A stretch of DNA of 64,000 nt from Armatimonadota bacterium (GCA_029781035.1 JAKOXK010000079.1:22556-86555); one strand, 5' to 3'. Shown: positions 33,292 through 42,512, numbered from the stretch's first letter. Made by a program: numbers and translations. Notes: a model not told the origin generated them from the sequence alone.

Positions 33292-35205
33292 TCGAGCGGC
33301 AAGATCGTCGTTGTCGGGGCTCGTGAGAACAACCTGAAAAACATCACCGTGGAGATACCACGTGACCAGTTAGTCGTGATCACAGGCATTTCAGGGTCAG
33401 GAAAATCCAGCCTGGCCTTCGACACGATCTATGCTGAAGGCCAGCGGAGGTACGTCGAGAGCCTCAGCGCCTATGCACGCCAGTTCCTGGGTCAGATGGA
33501 CAAGCCGGACGTCGACCACGTCGACGGCCTTTCGCCCGCCATTTCCATTGACCAGAAGAGCGCGAGCAAGAACCCGCGGTCTACCGTGGGCACGGTGACT
33601 GAGATCTATGACTACCTCCGCATCCTGTTTGCCCGGATCGGCACCCCCTATTGCCCCAACGGCCACGGTCCAATCGAGCGGCAGTCTACAGACACGGTCG
33701 TCGACGAAGTCCTGACCTTGCCCGAGGGAACCCGCCTCCAGATACTCGCTCCCGTCGTCCGCGGACGGAAAGGGGAGTACAAGAAGGAGATTCGCGAAAT
33801 CCAACAAGCTGGATTTGTCCGCGTCCGCGTCGATGGCGAGATGTACGAGGTTACGGACGATATCCCGATGGACCGGTACAAACAACACACGATCGAGGTC
33901 GTTGTCGACCGGATCGTGGTGAAGGAAGGGATCCAGCAACGCCTGTCCGATTCCGTTGAAACGGCTTTGAAGATGGGCAAGGGCCTGGTTACCGTGAGTT
34001 GGCAGTGTCCAGAAGGGCCTGATGGAGTTGAACGCACGTATTCCGAGCACTATGCGTGCACCGAGTGCGGCTTCAGTATGCCCGAGCTGGAGCCAAGGGT
34101 GTTTTCGTTCAACTCTCCCTACGGAGCATGCCAAGAGTGCACTGGCCTCGGCACCAAGACAGAATTCGACCTGGATCTTGTGGTGCCTGACCGAAGCAAG
34201 CCGCTACGCGAGGGGGCGATCGTTCCGTTCGTCTACAAATCCGGTGAGGTCAAGGAGTGGTGGCCCGAAGTTTTGGACGGCGTCGGCGAAGCCATTGGAT
34301 TTGACGCAGGACGTGCTTTTGGAGAGCTGAATCCGGAGCAAATCGAAGCCCTGTGGATCGGGCTGCCCGAACCCGTGCGGGTCACAATGAACTACGGTCG
34401 TACGACCCGAACCTTCAACTACACGTGGGATGGGATTCTGAGCGTCTTGCGGAAGAAGTACGACCAGACGGAGAGCGAGTGGGTTAAGAACGACCTCGCC
34501 CAGTACATGAGGACACGGCCCTGCCCCGCCTGCCAAGGGGCTCGCCTCAAACCCGAGACTTTGAGCGTGCGGTTGCCGGACGAACCAGGCTTGGCTCGAC
34601 CCGCAACGGACGATAGAGACATCACATACCCCGGTGTTTCAATCGCTGACGTGACAGCGTTGCCGGTCGACGAGGCACTTGGGTTCTTTCTGTCGCTCTC
34701 CAATCGGCTTACGGCCCGGCAACGGACGATTGGTGAAAGGGCCGTCAAAGAGATCGTCGAAAGGCTCCGATTCCTGTTCGATGTGGGCCTCGGGTACTTG
34801 ACCCTTGACAGGAACACGAACACCCTCGCAGGCGGTGAGGCGCAGCGGATACGATTGGCGACCCAGATCGGAAGCGGGCTGATGGGATGCCTTTACGTTC
34901 TGGACGAGCCGAGCATCGGATTGCACCAGCGCGACAACCACAAGCTCATCGAGACGCTCAAGCGCTTGCGCGACCTTGGGAACACCGTGATCGTCGTCGA
35001 GCACGACGAGGACACCATGCGTGCTGCGGACTGGCTGATCGATCTCGGGCCAGGCGCCGGAGAACATGGGGGATTCGTCGTCAACCAGGGTCCTCTTGAC
35101 GAGTTTCTATCAAAGCCGTCTCCGACAAGCGACTATCTGAACGGGTATGAGCGGATCGAAGTCCCGCAAGAGCGCCGTAGACCACGGGCGACCCTTCCCT
35201 TGTGA
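33289..35205 (+). CDS. uvrA: UvrA N-terminal half (excinuclease ABC subunit A, first ABC module)
   Basis: UvrA finds DNA lesions with UvrB. This 638-residue protein is only the first half of a normal UvrA (about 950). It has the Walker [10 protein letters not shown] (33-41), Q-loop region [11 protein letters not shown], the UvrB-binding region, a Zn finger (YACTECGF ... [10 protein letters not shown]), [15 protein letters not shown] signature [11 protein letters not shown] and Walker [14 protein letters not shown]. It stops after [18 protein letters not shown] plus nine residues, precisely at the interdomain linker. The second half is a separate gene at 38049. Nothing suggests a frameshift: the end is a clean TGA, 7 nt before an AraC-type gene. 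Start chosen at 33289 by family alignment. Confidence 0.95.
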   Translation: MSSGKIVVVGARENNLKNITVEIPRDQLVVITGISGSGKSSLAFDTIYAEGQRRYVESLSAYARQFLGQMDKPDVDHVDGLSPAISIDQKSASKNPRSTVGTVTEIYDYLRILFARIGTPYCPNGHGPIERQSTDTVVDEVLTLPEGTRLQILAPVVRGRKGEYKKEIREIQQAGFVRVRVDGEMYEVTDDIPMDRYKQHTIEVVVDRIVVKEGIQQRLSDSVETALKMGKGLVTVSWQCPEGPDGVERTYSEHYACTECGFSMPELEPRVFSFNSPYGACQECTGLGTKTEFDLDLVVPDRSKPLREGAIVPFVYKSGEVKEWWPEVLDGVGEAIGFDAGRAFGELNPEQIEALWIGLPEPVRVTMNYGRTTRTFNYTWDGILSVLRKKYDQTESEWVKNDLAQYMRTRPCPACQGARLKPETLSVRLPDEPGLARPATDDRDITYPGVSIADVTALPVDEALGFFLSLSNRLTARQRTIGERAVKEIVERLRFLFDVGLGYLTLDRNTNTLAGGEAQRIRLATQIGSGLMGCLYVLDEPSIGLHQRDNHKLIETLKRLRDLGNTVIVVEHDEDTMRAADWLIDLGPGAGEHGGFVVNQGPLDEFLSKPSPTSDYLNGYERIEVPQERRRPRATLPL

Positions 35206-35212
35206 CGGACTC

Positions 35213-35635
35213 ATGTCGATGCGCCCTTGCCCGTCCGCGCTCGCCATGGCCCGGGTTCCGGCCAAGAAATGGAGGACGCGCGAGGATATCCTGGCTCGAG
35301 TCGAATCCGTCCGTCAGAGTATCGACAGAAGCCCGAGAAAGGCGACACTCAGGGAGTTGGCGGGCGAGGCGGCGATGTCGCCTCATCACTTTCATCGCCT
35401 GTTTGTGAGCATCACAGGCTTGACGCCGAACGCCTACGTCCGGGAGAAGCGGCTTCAACTCGCCAAGGAACTCCTCGGCCAGGGGATTAGTTCGGTGTCT
35501 GAGGCATGCCTTGCCGTAGGCTTTGAGAGTGCCGCCACGTTCAGCACGGCGTACAGTCGTCGTTTTGGAGAACGTCCCAGCCATACGCTTCACCGGGCCC
35601 GTTTTGCTGGTTTTCGCAAGATTCGAAAAGCGTGA
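35213..35635 (+). CDS. AraC-type HTH transcriptional regulator (DNA-binding domain only)
   Basis: The 140-residue protein holds two HTH motifs of an AraC/XylS DNA-binding domain (ATLRELAGEAAMSPHHFHRLFV and GISSVSEACLAVGFESAATFSTAYSRRFGERPS). A ligand-binding domain is absent; the N-terminus (1-40) is short. The start ATG lies 7 nt after the uvrA N-half stop; in-frame alternatives at 35219 and 35246 exist. Its stop codon overlaps a possible GTG start of the VOC-protein frame. Confidence 0.85.
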   Translation: MSMRPCPSALAMARVPAKKWRTREDILARVESVRQSIDRSPRKATLRELAGEAAMSPHHFHRLFVSITGLTPNAYVREKRLQLAKELLGQGISSVSEACLAVGFESAATFSTAYSRRFGERPSHTLHRARFAGFRKIRKA

Positions 35636-35664
35636 ATGGCCGGCTCGTGCGACAATGTCTGGTC

Positions 35665-36027
35665 ATGCTCAACAGCGTCTGCCACATCGAATTCCAGGTC
35701 AATGACTTGGCTCGTGCGCGTTCGTTCTACGAGGGGCTGTTCGACTGGCAGTTCTCGTCGTTCGTTTCAGGAATGCTGGTGTTTGGGCACGACGACCAGC
35801 ACATTGGAGGCCTCGTCGAGTCTGACAGTGTCCAAGCCGGGGCATCGCCTTCCGTGTGGTTTCGCGTCCAGGACATCGATGCCACGATGACAAAGGCTCG
35901 TGAATTCGGGGGCTCGATCGCATCAGAGAAGAGCGAAGTGCCCGGCGTTGGGTGGTCGGGCGTTGTCAAGGACATGGACGGAAACCACGTCGGGCTCGTC
36001 ATGTACAGAGAGGATGCCGAGAAGTAG
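35665..36027 (+). CDS. VOC-family (glyoxalase/bleomycin-resistance-like) protein
   Basis: The 120-residue protein has two beta-alpha-beta-beta-beta modules: HIEFQVNDLARARSFYEGLFDWQF and FRVQDIDATMTKAREFGGSI ... VVKDMDGNHVGLVMY. His/Glu metal residues are partly present (H in CHIEF, and N-H-V). AraC plus VOC pairs are common and often regulate or neutralise small electrophiles. The ATG at 35665 matches the usual VOC start; a GTG at 35632 overlapping the AraC stop is possible. Confidence 0.85.
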   Translation: MLNSVCHIEFQVNDLARARSFYEGLFDWQFSSFVSGMLVFGHDDQHIGGLVESDSVQAGASPSVWFRVQDIDATMTKAREFGGSIASEKSEVPGVGWSGVVKDMDGNHVGLVMYREDAEK

Positions 36028-36108
36028 GCCACGGATTTTGGCCTGGGGGTCAACCAAAAGCTGACCTGAAGGCTCTAAGTCGGGTGGACACAGCTGGAGC
36101 AGCCACCG

Positions 36109-36657
36109 ATGAACGATATGGATCTCGCCAAGACAGTAGCCGATGGCGACCGCGTCGCGATGGCAAGCCTTGTGGAGCAGCACTACGATCCCGTGTTTCG
36201 ATTCCTGCGGAACTTGACCCGCAGTCAAGAAGACGCCGAGGATCTGACGCAGCAGGTCTTTGTGAAAGCGCAGACGCGCATCAAGAGTTATCGGGGCGGT
36301 TCATCGCTCCGGACTTGGCTCCACCAGATTGCCTTCCATGAGTTCACTCGCTGGCGTCGACGGCGACGTCTGACCAGCTTGGTCGGAATCGAAAGGACGG
36401 GCCAAGAGCCGGGCTACTCACAGGTCGACGAAGCCGCATGGCTTCTGGATGCTCTTGACCGTCTCAACCCTGCCCTCAAGGAGGCGTTTCTCCTCCATGA
36501 AGTCCAGGAGCTCTCAGTGGAAGAGGTCGCAACGGTCACGGGTAGTCCGATCGGCACCGTGAAGTCCCGACTCCACCATGCACGGTCAATGCTCCAGAAG
36601 CTATGGGAGTCCACTCACAACGAGGAAAGTTATGAACGCACCGCAACACAGAATTGA
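36109..36657 (+). CDS. ECF-type RNA polymerase sigma factor
   Basis: This 182-residue sigma-70 ECF protein has region 2 (AMASLVEQHYDPVFRFLRNLTRSQEDAEDLTQQVFVKA) and region 4 (LLDALDRLNPALKEAFLLHEVQELSVEEVATVTGSPIGTVKSRLHHARSML). GGAG stands 11 nt ahead of the ATG at 36109. The next gene, a single-pass membrane protein, overlaps its end by 26 bp, as in ECF/anti-sigma pairs. Confidence 0.95.
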   Translation: MNDMDLAKTVADGDRVAMASLVEQHYDPVFRFLRNLTRSQEDAEDLTQQVFVKAQTRIKSYRGGSSLRTWLHQIAFHEFTRWRRRRRLTSLVGIERTGQEPGYSQVDEAAWLLDALDRLNPALKEAFLLHEVQELSVEEVATVTGSPIGTVKSRLHHARSMLQKLWESTHNEESYERTATQN

Positions 36658-37840
36658 CGAAGGTGTCCGTGCCCTCAAGGGTGAAGCGACACCGACCGCG
36701 GCCAAAAGGAGGTTGCTGGATCATCTCGCAGCGACCCGATCCCCAAGGACGCCGCTCCGCGTCGTGACGATGGCAGCTGCCTTCGCCGTGCTAGGCCTAG
36801 CTGTCCCACTCCTCTGGCCGAAACCGGCCCTGGCAGAGGAACTGTCGGCCATGCTCAATCAAGGAGAGACTTCGGCCAACCGGACGGAGTCGTTCTACCT
36901 GCCCGATTCCAACGGCAACCTTCGACTGTACATGACCAGGGCGGTCTTGGGCGACAAGTCCTGTTACCGCTTCTTTGGGCAGAAGGTCGCCATCCGGTAC
37001 AGGTCGGGTGCCAGAGTCATTCAAGACTACGGCAATTACGCGACGATTCAGGATGAGACTTCGGGCCAACTCGACAACTTCAACAACTTGGATAGACTCT
37101 TGTCTGCCCGCGACGACACGAAAACCAACGTTTCCAGGCAGAACCTGGGCCGCGGACTCGTGAAGTACACGATCAATTGGATCCAGAAGAGCGTGTCTGG
37201 CACCGTCGAGATCACGGGCGAGGCCGTATCGCGGAGGCCGCTAGAGGAACGGATCTTGAAGGGCCCGGGGGCTGGAGGCGTCTATGTTTGGGCTTATGGA
37301 AGTACGAGGCAGAAAGACGTAGATTACGTCGTCAAAGCTGGCAAGCCGCTGTACGACATCGATGCCCAGCGGTTCGAGTTCCTCAAGCTGGCCGACTCAA
37401 CCTTGCAGTCAACCGTCGTCGAAAGCAGGAAGATCGGGCTGGTTCAGGTCTGGGCCGACGAAGACGGCAAGCTGCTTGTTGCCTTGGATGGTTCCGATGG
37501 GCTCCCTGAGAAAGAGAACGCCGTGGTGTCAGTCGATGGATCGGTGGGCAAGGCGGGAACAATGGCGGGGTCTCCCTGGGTCAACGGTGTCTGGGGCGTC
37601 GTCAAGCTCCGAGGCCGTAGCCTGATGTTCGTCGAGGCTCAAGTGGGCCCAGTTGGTGACCGAATCAAGAGCCTCTCAGTACCCGTCTGGTTTGGATCAG
37701 GCGCGTCGGAGGTCGCCGTGTTCCATGACATCGAAGTCCACAGGACGGGAATCCTCGCGTTCCTCCTCGCTCCGATGAATCAGCCTTTCTGGCAGGAAGG
37801 AACTCAGAGCGAATCAGGTCCCACAAGTCCTTCCCGATAA
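36632..37840 (+). CDS. Putative anti-sigma factor / single-pass membrane protein
   Basis: This 402-residue protein has a cytoplasmic N-terminus (IDEGVRALKGEATPTAAKRRLLDHLAA, 7-35), one transmembrane helix (about 46-64, MAAAFAVLGLAVPLLW), then a large extracytoplasmic domain (about 70-390) of mixed beta character (SFYLPDSNGNLRLYMTR; YVWAYGSTRQKDVDYVV). GAGGAAAG is an RBS before the ATG at 36632, which overlaps the sigma gene. The position and topology fit an anti-sigma factor, but no zinc (HxxxCxxC) motif is seen, so the mechanism is uncertain. Confidence 0.72.
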   Translation: MNAPQHRIDEGVRALKGEATPTAAKRRLLDHLAATRSPRTPLRVVTMAAAFAVLGLAVPLLWPKPALAEELSAMLNQGETSANRTESFYLPDSNGNLRLYMTRAVLGDKSCYRFFGQKVAIRYRSGARVIQDYGNYATIQDETSGQLDNFNNLDRLLSARDDTKTNVSRQNLGRGLVKYTINWIQKSVSGTVEITGEAVSRRPLEERILKGPGAGGVYVWAYGSTRQKDVDYVVKAGKPLYDIDAQRFEFLKLADSTLQSTVVESRKIGLVQVWADEDGKLLVALDGSDGLPEKENAVVSVDGSVGKAGTMAGSPWVNGVWGVVKLRGRSLMFVEAQVGPVGDRIKSLSVPVWFGSGASEVAVFHDIEVHRTGILAFLLAPMNQPFWQEGTQSESGPTSPSR

Positions 37841-37848
37841 CAAATCGA

Positions 37849-37873
37849 CCAGGCGGCAGTTTCCGCCGCCTGG
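37849..37873 (+). terminator. Rho-independent terminator-like hairpin after the anti-sigma gene
   Basis: A perfect 9-bp stem, CCAGGCGGC and GCCGCCTGG, with a 7-nt loop, is followed after 5 nt by a T-rich run (GACTTTTCCC). It should end the sigma/anti-sigma transcript and insulate the uvrA C-half downstream. Confidence 0.7.
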
Positions 37874-38033
37874 ATCTGACTTTTCCCTCTTGCCGCGAGA
37901 TTTCCGGTCCAGACAAAGGGGCCAACCATAGCCCGGCTTGATCAGCAATCATGGCCGACTTCAAGGCTGCTCCGAGCGTCCAAACAGCCGCTTCGACACG
38001 TTGACTGTGTCGCCAGAATCCATGACATGGTGG

Positions 38034-38051
38034 TATCATTCCGTCTACATG
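38034..38051 (+). promoter_or_regulatory. Candidate near-leaderless promoter of uvrA C-terminal gene
   Basis: TATCAT (38034-38039) is exactly 9 nt before the ATG at 38049, mirroring the spacing of TATACT before the N-half. No ribosome-binding site is seen. The 208-bp region from 37841 otherwise holds the upstream terminator and no ORF. Confidence 0.5.
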
Positions 38052-39071
38052 TCTGACGGATGGTTGATGTTGAGGAGGGCGACGGGGAACAACCTTCGCG
38101 GAATCGATGTCGGGATCCCGCTCGGACTCTTCACTTGCGTGACCGGTGTCAGCGGCAGCGGCAAGAGCACGCTGGTGCAGGACACACTTTTCCCCCGACT
38201 GATGTACGAAGTCTACGGGACGCGGGGAACATGGGCGCCACACGACAACCTCGAGGGTGCGGATCAGCTCGACAAGGTCATCGACATCGACCAGTCGCCA
38301 ATCGGCAGGACGCCGCGCTCGAATCCAGCGACCTATACTGGCACGTTCGATATGATTCGCGAGCTCTTCGCGAAGACGCCTGACGCGAAGATCAAGGGGT
38401 ACAAGAACGGGCGGTTCAGCTTCAATGTCAAAGGGGGACGGTGCGAAGCCTGTAAGGGGGACGGCATCATCAAGATCGAGATGCACTTTTTGCCGGACGT
38501 CTACGTGCCGTGCGAAGTGTGCAAAGGCAAGCGCTACAACCGGGAGACTCTTGACGTCCGGTACAAGGGCAAGAACATCGCGGACGTTCTGCAGATGACG
38601 ATCGAAGAGGCCGTCGAGTTCTTTCAGCCCATCCCCAAGATCCACCGAAAGCTTGCGACCCTGATGGATGTCGGCCTGGGTTACATCCGAATGGGCCAGC
38701 CGGCAACGACGTTGTCAGGTGGCGAAGCACAGCGCGTCAAATTGGCGGAAGAGCTCTCGAAACGATCCACGGGACGGACGATCTACATCTTGGACGAGCC
38801 GACGACGGGACTGCACTTTGAGGACGTCCGCCGCCTGCTGACGGTTTTGCACCGCCTTGTTGACCAAGGTAACACGGTTCTCGTGATTGAGCACAATCTC
38901 GATGTGATCAAGACCGCGGACTGGGTCATCGATCTCGGCCCAGAAGGCGGAACTGGTGGAGGAAGCCTGGTAGCTATGGGGACGCCTGAAGAAGTGGCTG
39001 CGGTCGCCGATTCCCACACGGGCCAGTTCCTCCGGCACTTGTTGCCCACTCGACAGGCCGTCACGACGTAA
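38049..39071 (+). CDS. uvrA: UvrA C-terminal half (second ABC module)
   Basis: This 340-residue protein starts [20 protein letters not shown] and is the second ABC module of UvrA: Walker [10 protein letters not shown] (33-41), the Zn finger [10 protein letters not shown] ... [10 protein letters not shown] that contacts DNA, signature [15 protein letters not shown] and Walker [16 protein letters not shown], ending [11 protein letters not shown]. With the first half it reconstitutes about 978 residues, the usual UvrA length, so nothing has been lost. Four genes and a terminator lie between the halves. The start is decided by alignment with the linker-to-module II boundary. Confidence 0.95.
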   Translation: MSDGWLMLRRATGNNLRGIDVGIPLGLFTCVTGVSGSGKSTLVQDTLFPRLMYEVYGTRGTWAPHDNLEGADQLDKVIDIDQSPIGRTPRSNPATYTGTFDMIRELFAKTPDAKIKGYKNGRFSFNVKGGRCEACKGDGIIKIEMHFLPDVYVPCEVCKGKRYNRETLDVRYKGKNIADVLQMTIEEAVEFFQPIPKIHRKLATLMDVGLGYIRMGQPATTLSGGEAQRVKLAEELSKRSTGRTIYILDEPTTGLHFEDVRRLLTVLHRLVDQGNTVLVIEHNLDVIKTADWVIDLGPEGGTGGGSLVAMGTPEEVAAVADSHTGQFLRHLLPTRQAVTT

Positions 39072-39128
39072 GGCCCAAGTCGAACGGTCGCGTAGGCTCG
39101 TTCGTGCCAGTTTCTGTCCGTATTGGCG

Positions 39129-39143
39129 CACAATGTTCCGGTG
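39129..39143 (+). promoter_or_regulatory. Candidate leaderless start (CACAAT-N6-GTG)
   Basis: CACAAT ends exactly 6 nt before GTG 39141, the start preferred for the ThiF-rhodanese protein. It is weaker than the TAAACT and CATAAT examples but has the same spacing. Confidence 0.35.
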
Positions 39144-40286
39144 AGCGGGCTTTCGAACGAAGAGGTGTTGAGGTATAGCCGGCACCTCATCATGCCGGAA
39201 GTCGGGCTCGAGGGCCAACTCAAGCTGCGTAGCGCCAAGGTTCTTTTGATCGGTGCTGGAGGTTTGGGTTCACCGTCTGCGATGTACCTGGCCGCCGCTG
39301 GAGTCGGGGAGATCGGGATCGTGGACTTCGACCGTGTGGATGTCTCGAATCTCCAGCGCCAAGTGATCCATGGTACGAGTGATGTGGGAAGGAGCAAGCT
39401 CGACTCGGCAGAGGAGGCCCTTCGCGACATCAATCCTCATGTCGGAGTCGTCAAGCATGAAGTGCTGCTTTCGAGCGCAAACGCTCTCGAGATCGTGGCT
39501 GGATACGACGTTGTTGTCGACGGTACCGACAACTTCCCGACCCGTTATCTCGTCAACGATGCCTGCGTGATGCAGGGTAAGCCCAACGTGTACGGATCGA
39601 TCTTCCGGTTTGACGGGCAGGCCACGGTTTTCGCGGTCTCCGGCGGCCCATGCTATCGCTGTCTGTACCCGGAGCCGCCGCCACCTGGAACCGTCCCAAG
39701 TTGTGCTGAAGGGGGCGTGTTGGGGATCCTTCCGGGCGTCGTCGGGCTCATTCAAGCGACCGAAGTGGTCAAGCTGGTCCTGGGAAAGGGCGAACCCCTC
39801 GTGGGGCGCCTGCTCCTCTACGATGCCCTCAACATGCGGTTCCGAGAGTTGAAGATCAAGCGCGACCCCGCGTGCCCCGTCTGCGGCGACGAGCCGACGA
39901 TCCACCACCTGGTCGATTACTATAGCTTCTGCGGAGTTCCCGGCCACGGAGTCAACCGTGTGCCGTTCGACGACGAGATCGCCCCCAAGGAACTCAAATC
40001 GAGGATGTCTGACTCTAATCCACCAGTCTTGATCGATGTGCGCGAACCGCACGAATATGAGATCAACCGGATAGTTGGAGCCCGTCTCATCCCACTCCGC
40101 GACTTACCAGAGCGCATAGGAGAGCTGGACATGGAGGCTGACACGGTCGTGCATTGTCTCATGGGCAGTCGCAGCGCGGAAGCCTGCCTCATCTTGCGCG
40201 CCGCGGGTTTCCCGCGCGTCCACAACTTGAGGGGTGGCATCAGGGCCTGGATCGACGAGGTCGAACCCGATATGCCCAAGTACTGA
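39141..40286 (+). CDS. ThiF/MoeB-family adenylyltransferase fused to rhodanese (MoeBR-like)
   Basis: This 381-residue E1-like enzyme activates the C-terminal GG of a ubiquitin-like sulfur carrier and then supplies sulfur. The N-terminal domain has LLIGAGGLGSPSAMYLAAAG (nucleotide binding), DFDRVDVSNLQRQVIH, DGTDNFPTRYLVND and Zn Cys pairs (CYRC, CPVC). The C-terminal rhodanese (from about 285, VLIDVREPHEYEINR) has its Cys in VVHCLMGSRSA. GTG 39141 begins at the usual N-terminus; TTG 39123 is possible. A MoaD-like carrier lies 0.75 kb away; no thiamine or molybdopterin synthesis genes are nearby. Confidence 0.9.
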   Translation: MSGLSNEEVLRYSRHLIMPEVGLEGQLKLRSAKVLLIGAGGLGSPSAMYLAAAGVGEIGIVDFDRVDVSNLQRQVIHGTSDVGRSKLDSAEEALRDINPHVGVVKHEVLLSSANALEIVAGYDVVVDGTDNFPTRYLVNDACVMQGKPNVYGSIFRFDGQATVFAVSGGPCYRCLYPEPPPPGTVPSCAEGGVLGILPGVVGLIQATEVVKLVLGKGEPLVGRLLLYDALNMRFRELKIKRDPACPVCGDEPTIHHLVDYYSFCGVPGHGVNRVPFDDEIAPKELKSRMSDSNPPVLIDVREPHEYEINRIVGARLIPLRDLPERIGELDMEADTVVHCLMGSRSAEACLILRAAGFPRVHNLRGGIRAWIDEVEPDMPKY

Positions 40287-40297
40287 GGTGCCGCCTG

Positions 40298-41019
40298 ATG
40301 AGAGTCGCCGTTCTGTACGACATTCCGGGCAACTGACCAGCCCTAGAAGCAGTCCTCGAGCAGGTCCAAACCTTCTACGTCGGCATTTCGTGGTCGGAGG
40401 CGACGTTCTCCCAGGGACAATGCCGAGCGAATGCCTGGATCGCCTCTCTATGCGGGAGGGCCCGAACTCCTGCATCGAAGGCAACGGAGGAAGAGCCGTT
40501 CTTGACCACTTGGCGGGTAACAGCATCGACCATCTTCCCAGGGCTGCCCGCAGGATCATCCAGTGGTGCGCCGACAAACTCAACGTGACCCAGCGATCTT
40601 TCATCGGAGCTTGGCCCGAAACACTGACTATGAGTGTCGCCGGCCTTGGCCGAGGGTGCCTTTGTCAGGCCACGACGAGGAGCACGCGGTCTTCACGAGT
40701 GCGACGCCTGAAAGTGCCCTTTGCTTTCGCTGGTGTTCCTGCCGACATCGTGGAGTATGGCTACACGCACGTACAGTTTGACCGAATGGTGGGAGATCTC
40801 CGGATTGTGAACGCGGGAAGCGTAGGGGCACCGTTTGGGGCTCCGGGTGCGTACTGGCTTCTCCTCGATGGAGGAGTGAGGCTCCATAACCCCGTACGAC
40901 ACGAGAAGTGCTGCAGTGAGAGTCCGAGCCACAACACATTGAGCCGCGGACTCCTTCGCACAGGAACTCGACATGCCCAGGTCAGAGCAAAAGATGCTCG
41001 AAGTCTTGCGACAGGTTGA
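40298..41019 (+). pseudogene. Decayed metallophosphoesterase (YfcE-like)
   Basis: The start is 12 bp after the ThiF-rhodanese stop. The intended protein begins MRVAVLYDIPGN and should run DxHGNxPALEAVL, but codon 13 is TGA. The frame then shifts (before VVGGDVLPGTMPSECLDRL), shifts again near 40660-40720 (FTSATPESALCF in another frame) and returns for FAFAGVPADIVEYGYTHVQFDRMVGDLRIVNAGSVGAPFG. Catalytic positions are changed too: DIHGN to DIPGN, GNHD-like to EGNGGR, GHTH to GYTH. At least one stop and two or three frameshifts plus lost metal ligands mark a pseudogene. Sequencing error cannot explain the active-site changes. Confidence 0.88.
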
Positions 41020-41029
41020 AATCGGGGCC

Positions 41030-41326
41030 CTAGCCTCCAGCGATCGCGCCGACCACCATGAACGGCTCTTCTCCTCGCGCGATAGAGTCGGGCAGGGCCG
41101 AGTCGGGTGAGTCGAGAGAAACGTCCTCGCCACACGCGAAGAACCTCAAGAACGCCCGCCTCTTGTGGCTCACATGGTCGCGAATTGTCCCTTTCAGCAT
41201 TGGATAGCGCGCCTCAAGGGCATCCAAGATCGACGACACGCTCACTGGAGCGGCCACATCGAGTTCCACCTCCGTCCCCACTTGGGCAAGTTGGCGAAGG
41301 TGGTGAGGAAGGGTGATTCGAACCAT
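41030..41326 (-). CDS. MoaD/ThiS-family sulfur-carrier protein
   Basis: This 98-residue beta-grasp protein starts MVRITLPHHLRQLAQVGTEV and ends VVGAIAGG with the exposed Gly-Gly that an E1-like enzyme adenylates. LEARYPMLKGTIRD is the MoaD helix. The ATG at 41326 is used. It lies 19 bp downstream of the BNR gene on the same strand, and such BNR-MoaD pairs recur in other bacteria. The E1-rhodanese at 39141 is a likely partner. Confidence 0.87.
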   Translation of the reverse strand: MVRITLPHHLRQLAQVGTEVELDVAAPVSVSSILDALEARYPMLKGTIRDHVSHKRRAFLRFFACGEDVSLDSPDSALPDSIARGEEPFMVVGAIAGG

Positions 41327-41345
41327 CAGGCCATCGTTCGCCGGG

Positions 41346-42512
41346 TCACTTGAAACTCTGCACCTCGACGCTGAGAACCGAAGGGAAGTGTTCGCCGATC
41401 GCGTTCCAGTGGTCGCCACCATCCGGTGAGCAATAGACCTGGCCGCCGGTCGTGCCGAAGTATATGCCGCAGTCGTCCAGGGTGTCCACACACATAGCCT
41501 CGCGCAGGACGTTCACGTAGCAGTCCTTCTGCGGCAGACCGTTGGTCAGGGCTTCCCACTCGTTCCCGCCCGTCCGGCTCCGGTAGACCCGCAGCTTGGC
41601 GTCTGGAACGTAGTGTTCAGCGTCGCTCTTGATCGGAACGACATAGATCGTCTCGGGTTCGTGAGCGTGGACATCGATCGGGAAGCCAAAGTCGGTCGGC
41701 AAGTTGCCGCTCACTTCATGCCACAGGTCGCCGGCGTTGTCAGACCGCATGATGTCCCAGTGCTTCTGCATGAACAGCCGGTCGGGGTTTGACGGGTGGA
41801 ACGCGATGCGGTGGACGCAGTGTCCAACCTCGGCCTCCGGCTTCGGCATGAAGCCAGAAACCAGGCCCTTGTTGATGGGTTTCCAGGTCTTGCCACCATC
41901 ATCGGTCCGGAAGGCGCCCGCCGCCGAGATCGCAATGTACATGCGGTCGTGGTTCGTCGGATCGATCAGGATCGTGTGCAGGCACATGCCGCCTGCACCA
42001 GGTTGCCAGTCTTGGCCGGTCGTGTGTTTTCGAAGGCCAGAAAGCTCGGTCCAGGTCTTTGCCCCGTCTCTTGAGACGAAGAGGGCGGCGTCTTCAACAC
42101 CTGCGTAGACGGTGTCCGGGTCGGTCAGCGACGGCTCTAGGTGCCACACCCGCTTGAATTCCCAAGGGTGGGCCGTACCGTCGTACCACCTGTGCGTGCC
42201 AGCATCGCCTTCGTAGACGAACTTGTTGCTTTCGCCTCCAGGGAAGCCGAAGTCGGTCATTCGCTCCTCTTCCGTGCTGCCAGGCGTGATCCACGTCTTG
42301 CCACCATCGTCAGACCGTTGCATCACTTGGCCAAACCAGCCGTTCGACTGCGAGACGTAGATACGGTTGGGATCTACAGGAGACCCTTTCGCGTGGTAGA
42401 TCTCCCACCCGCCGAAGAATGGGCCCTCAATCTTCCAATCCTGGCGCTTGCCGTCAGCGGTGCAAATGAAGGCACCCTTCTTGGTGCCAACGAGGACTCT
42501 GACTCTGCTCAT
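41346..42512 (-). CDS. BNR/YVTN-type beta-propeller (exo-sialidase-like)
   Basis: The 388-residue protein has Asp-box-like motifs [24 protein letters not shown] and SPDGGDHW, spaced as in a propeller. There is no signal peptide ([15 protein letters not shown]), so it acts in the cytosol. Catalytic residues of true sialidases are not apparent. GGAA stands before the ATG at 42512. It overlaps nothing but is only 19 bp from the MoaD-like gene, implying an operon. Function unknown; not a proven glycosidase. Confidence 0.86.
   Translation of the reverse strand: MSRVRVLVGTKKGAFICTADGKRQDWKIEGPFFGGWEIYHAKGSPVDPNRIYVSQSNGWFGQVMQRSDDGGKTWITPGSTEEERMTDFGFPGGESNKFVYEGDAGTHRWYDGTAHPWEFKRVWHLEPSLTDPDTVYAGVEDAALFVSRDGAKTWTELSGLRKHTTGQDWQPGAGGMCLHTILIDPTNHDRMYIAISAAGAFRTDDGGKTWKPINKGLVSGFMPKPEAEVGHCVHRIAFHPSNPDRLFMQKHWDIMRSDNAGDLWHEVSGNLPTDFGFPIDVHAHEPETIYVVPIKSDAEHYVPDAKLRVYRSRTGGNEWEALTNGLPQKDCYVNVLREAMCVDTLDDCGIYFGTTGGQVYCSPDGGDHWNAIGEHFPSVLSVEVQSFK

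Noticed and set aside
37665..38645. Open frame of about 326 codons on the minus strand across the uvrA C-half
   Set aside because: Antisense shadow of conserved UvrA coding sequence; no start signal or family match.
40334..40336. TGA in the metallophosphoesterase frame considered as a selenocysteine codon, since SelB is present
   Set aside because: The family has Leu at this position, frameshifts and lost metal ligands follow, and no SECIS-like hairpin or selenoprotein motif is evident.
41310..41330. GGTTCGAATCACCC on the minus strand resembles a tRNA T-arm
   Set aside because: It is simply the start of the MoaD-like gene (ATGGTTCGAATC). No acceptor stem, D-arm or anticodon arm can be drawn around it.
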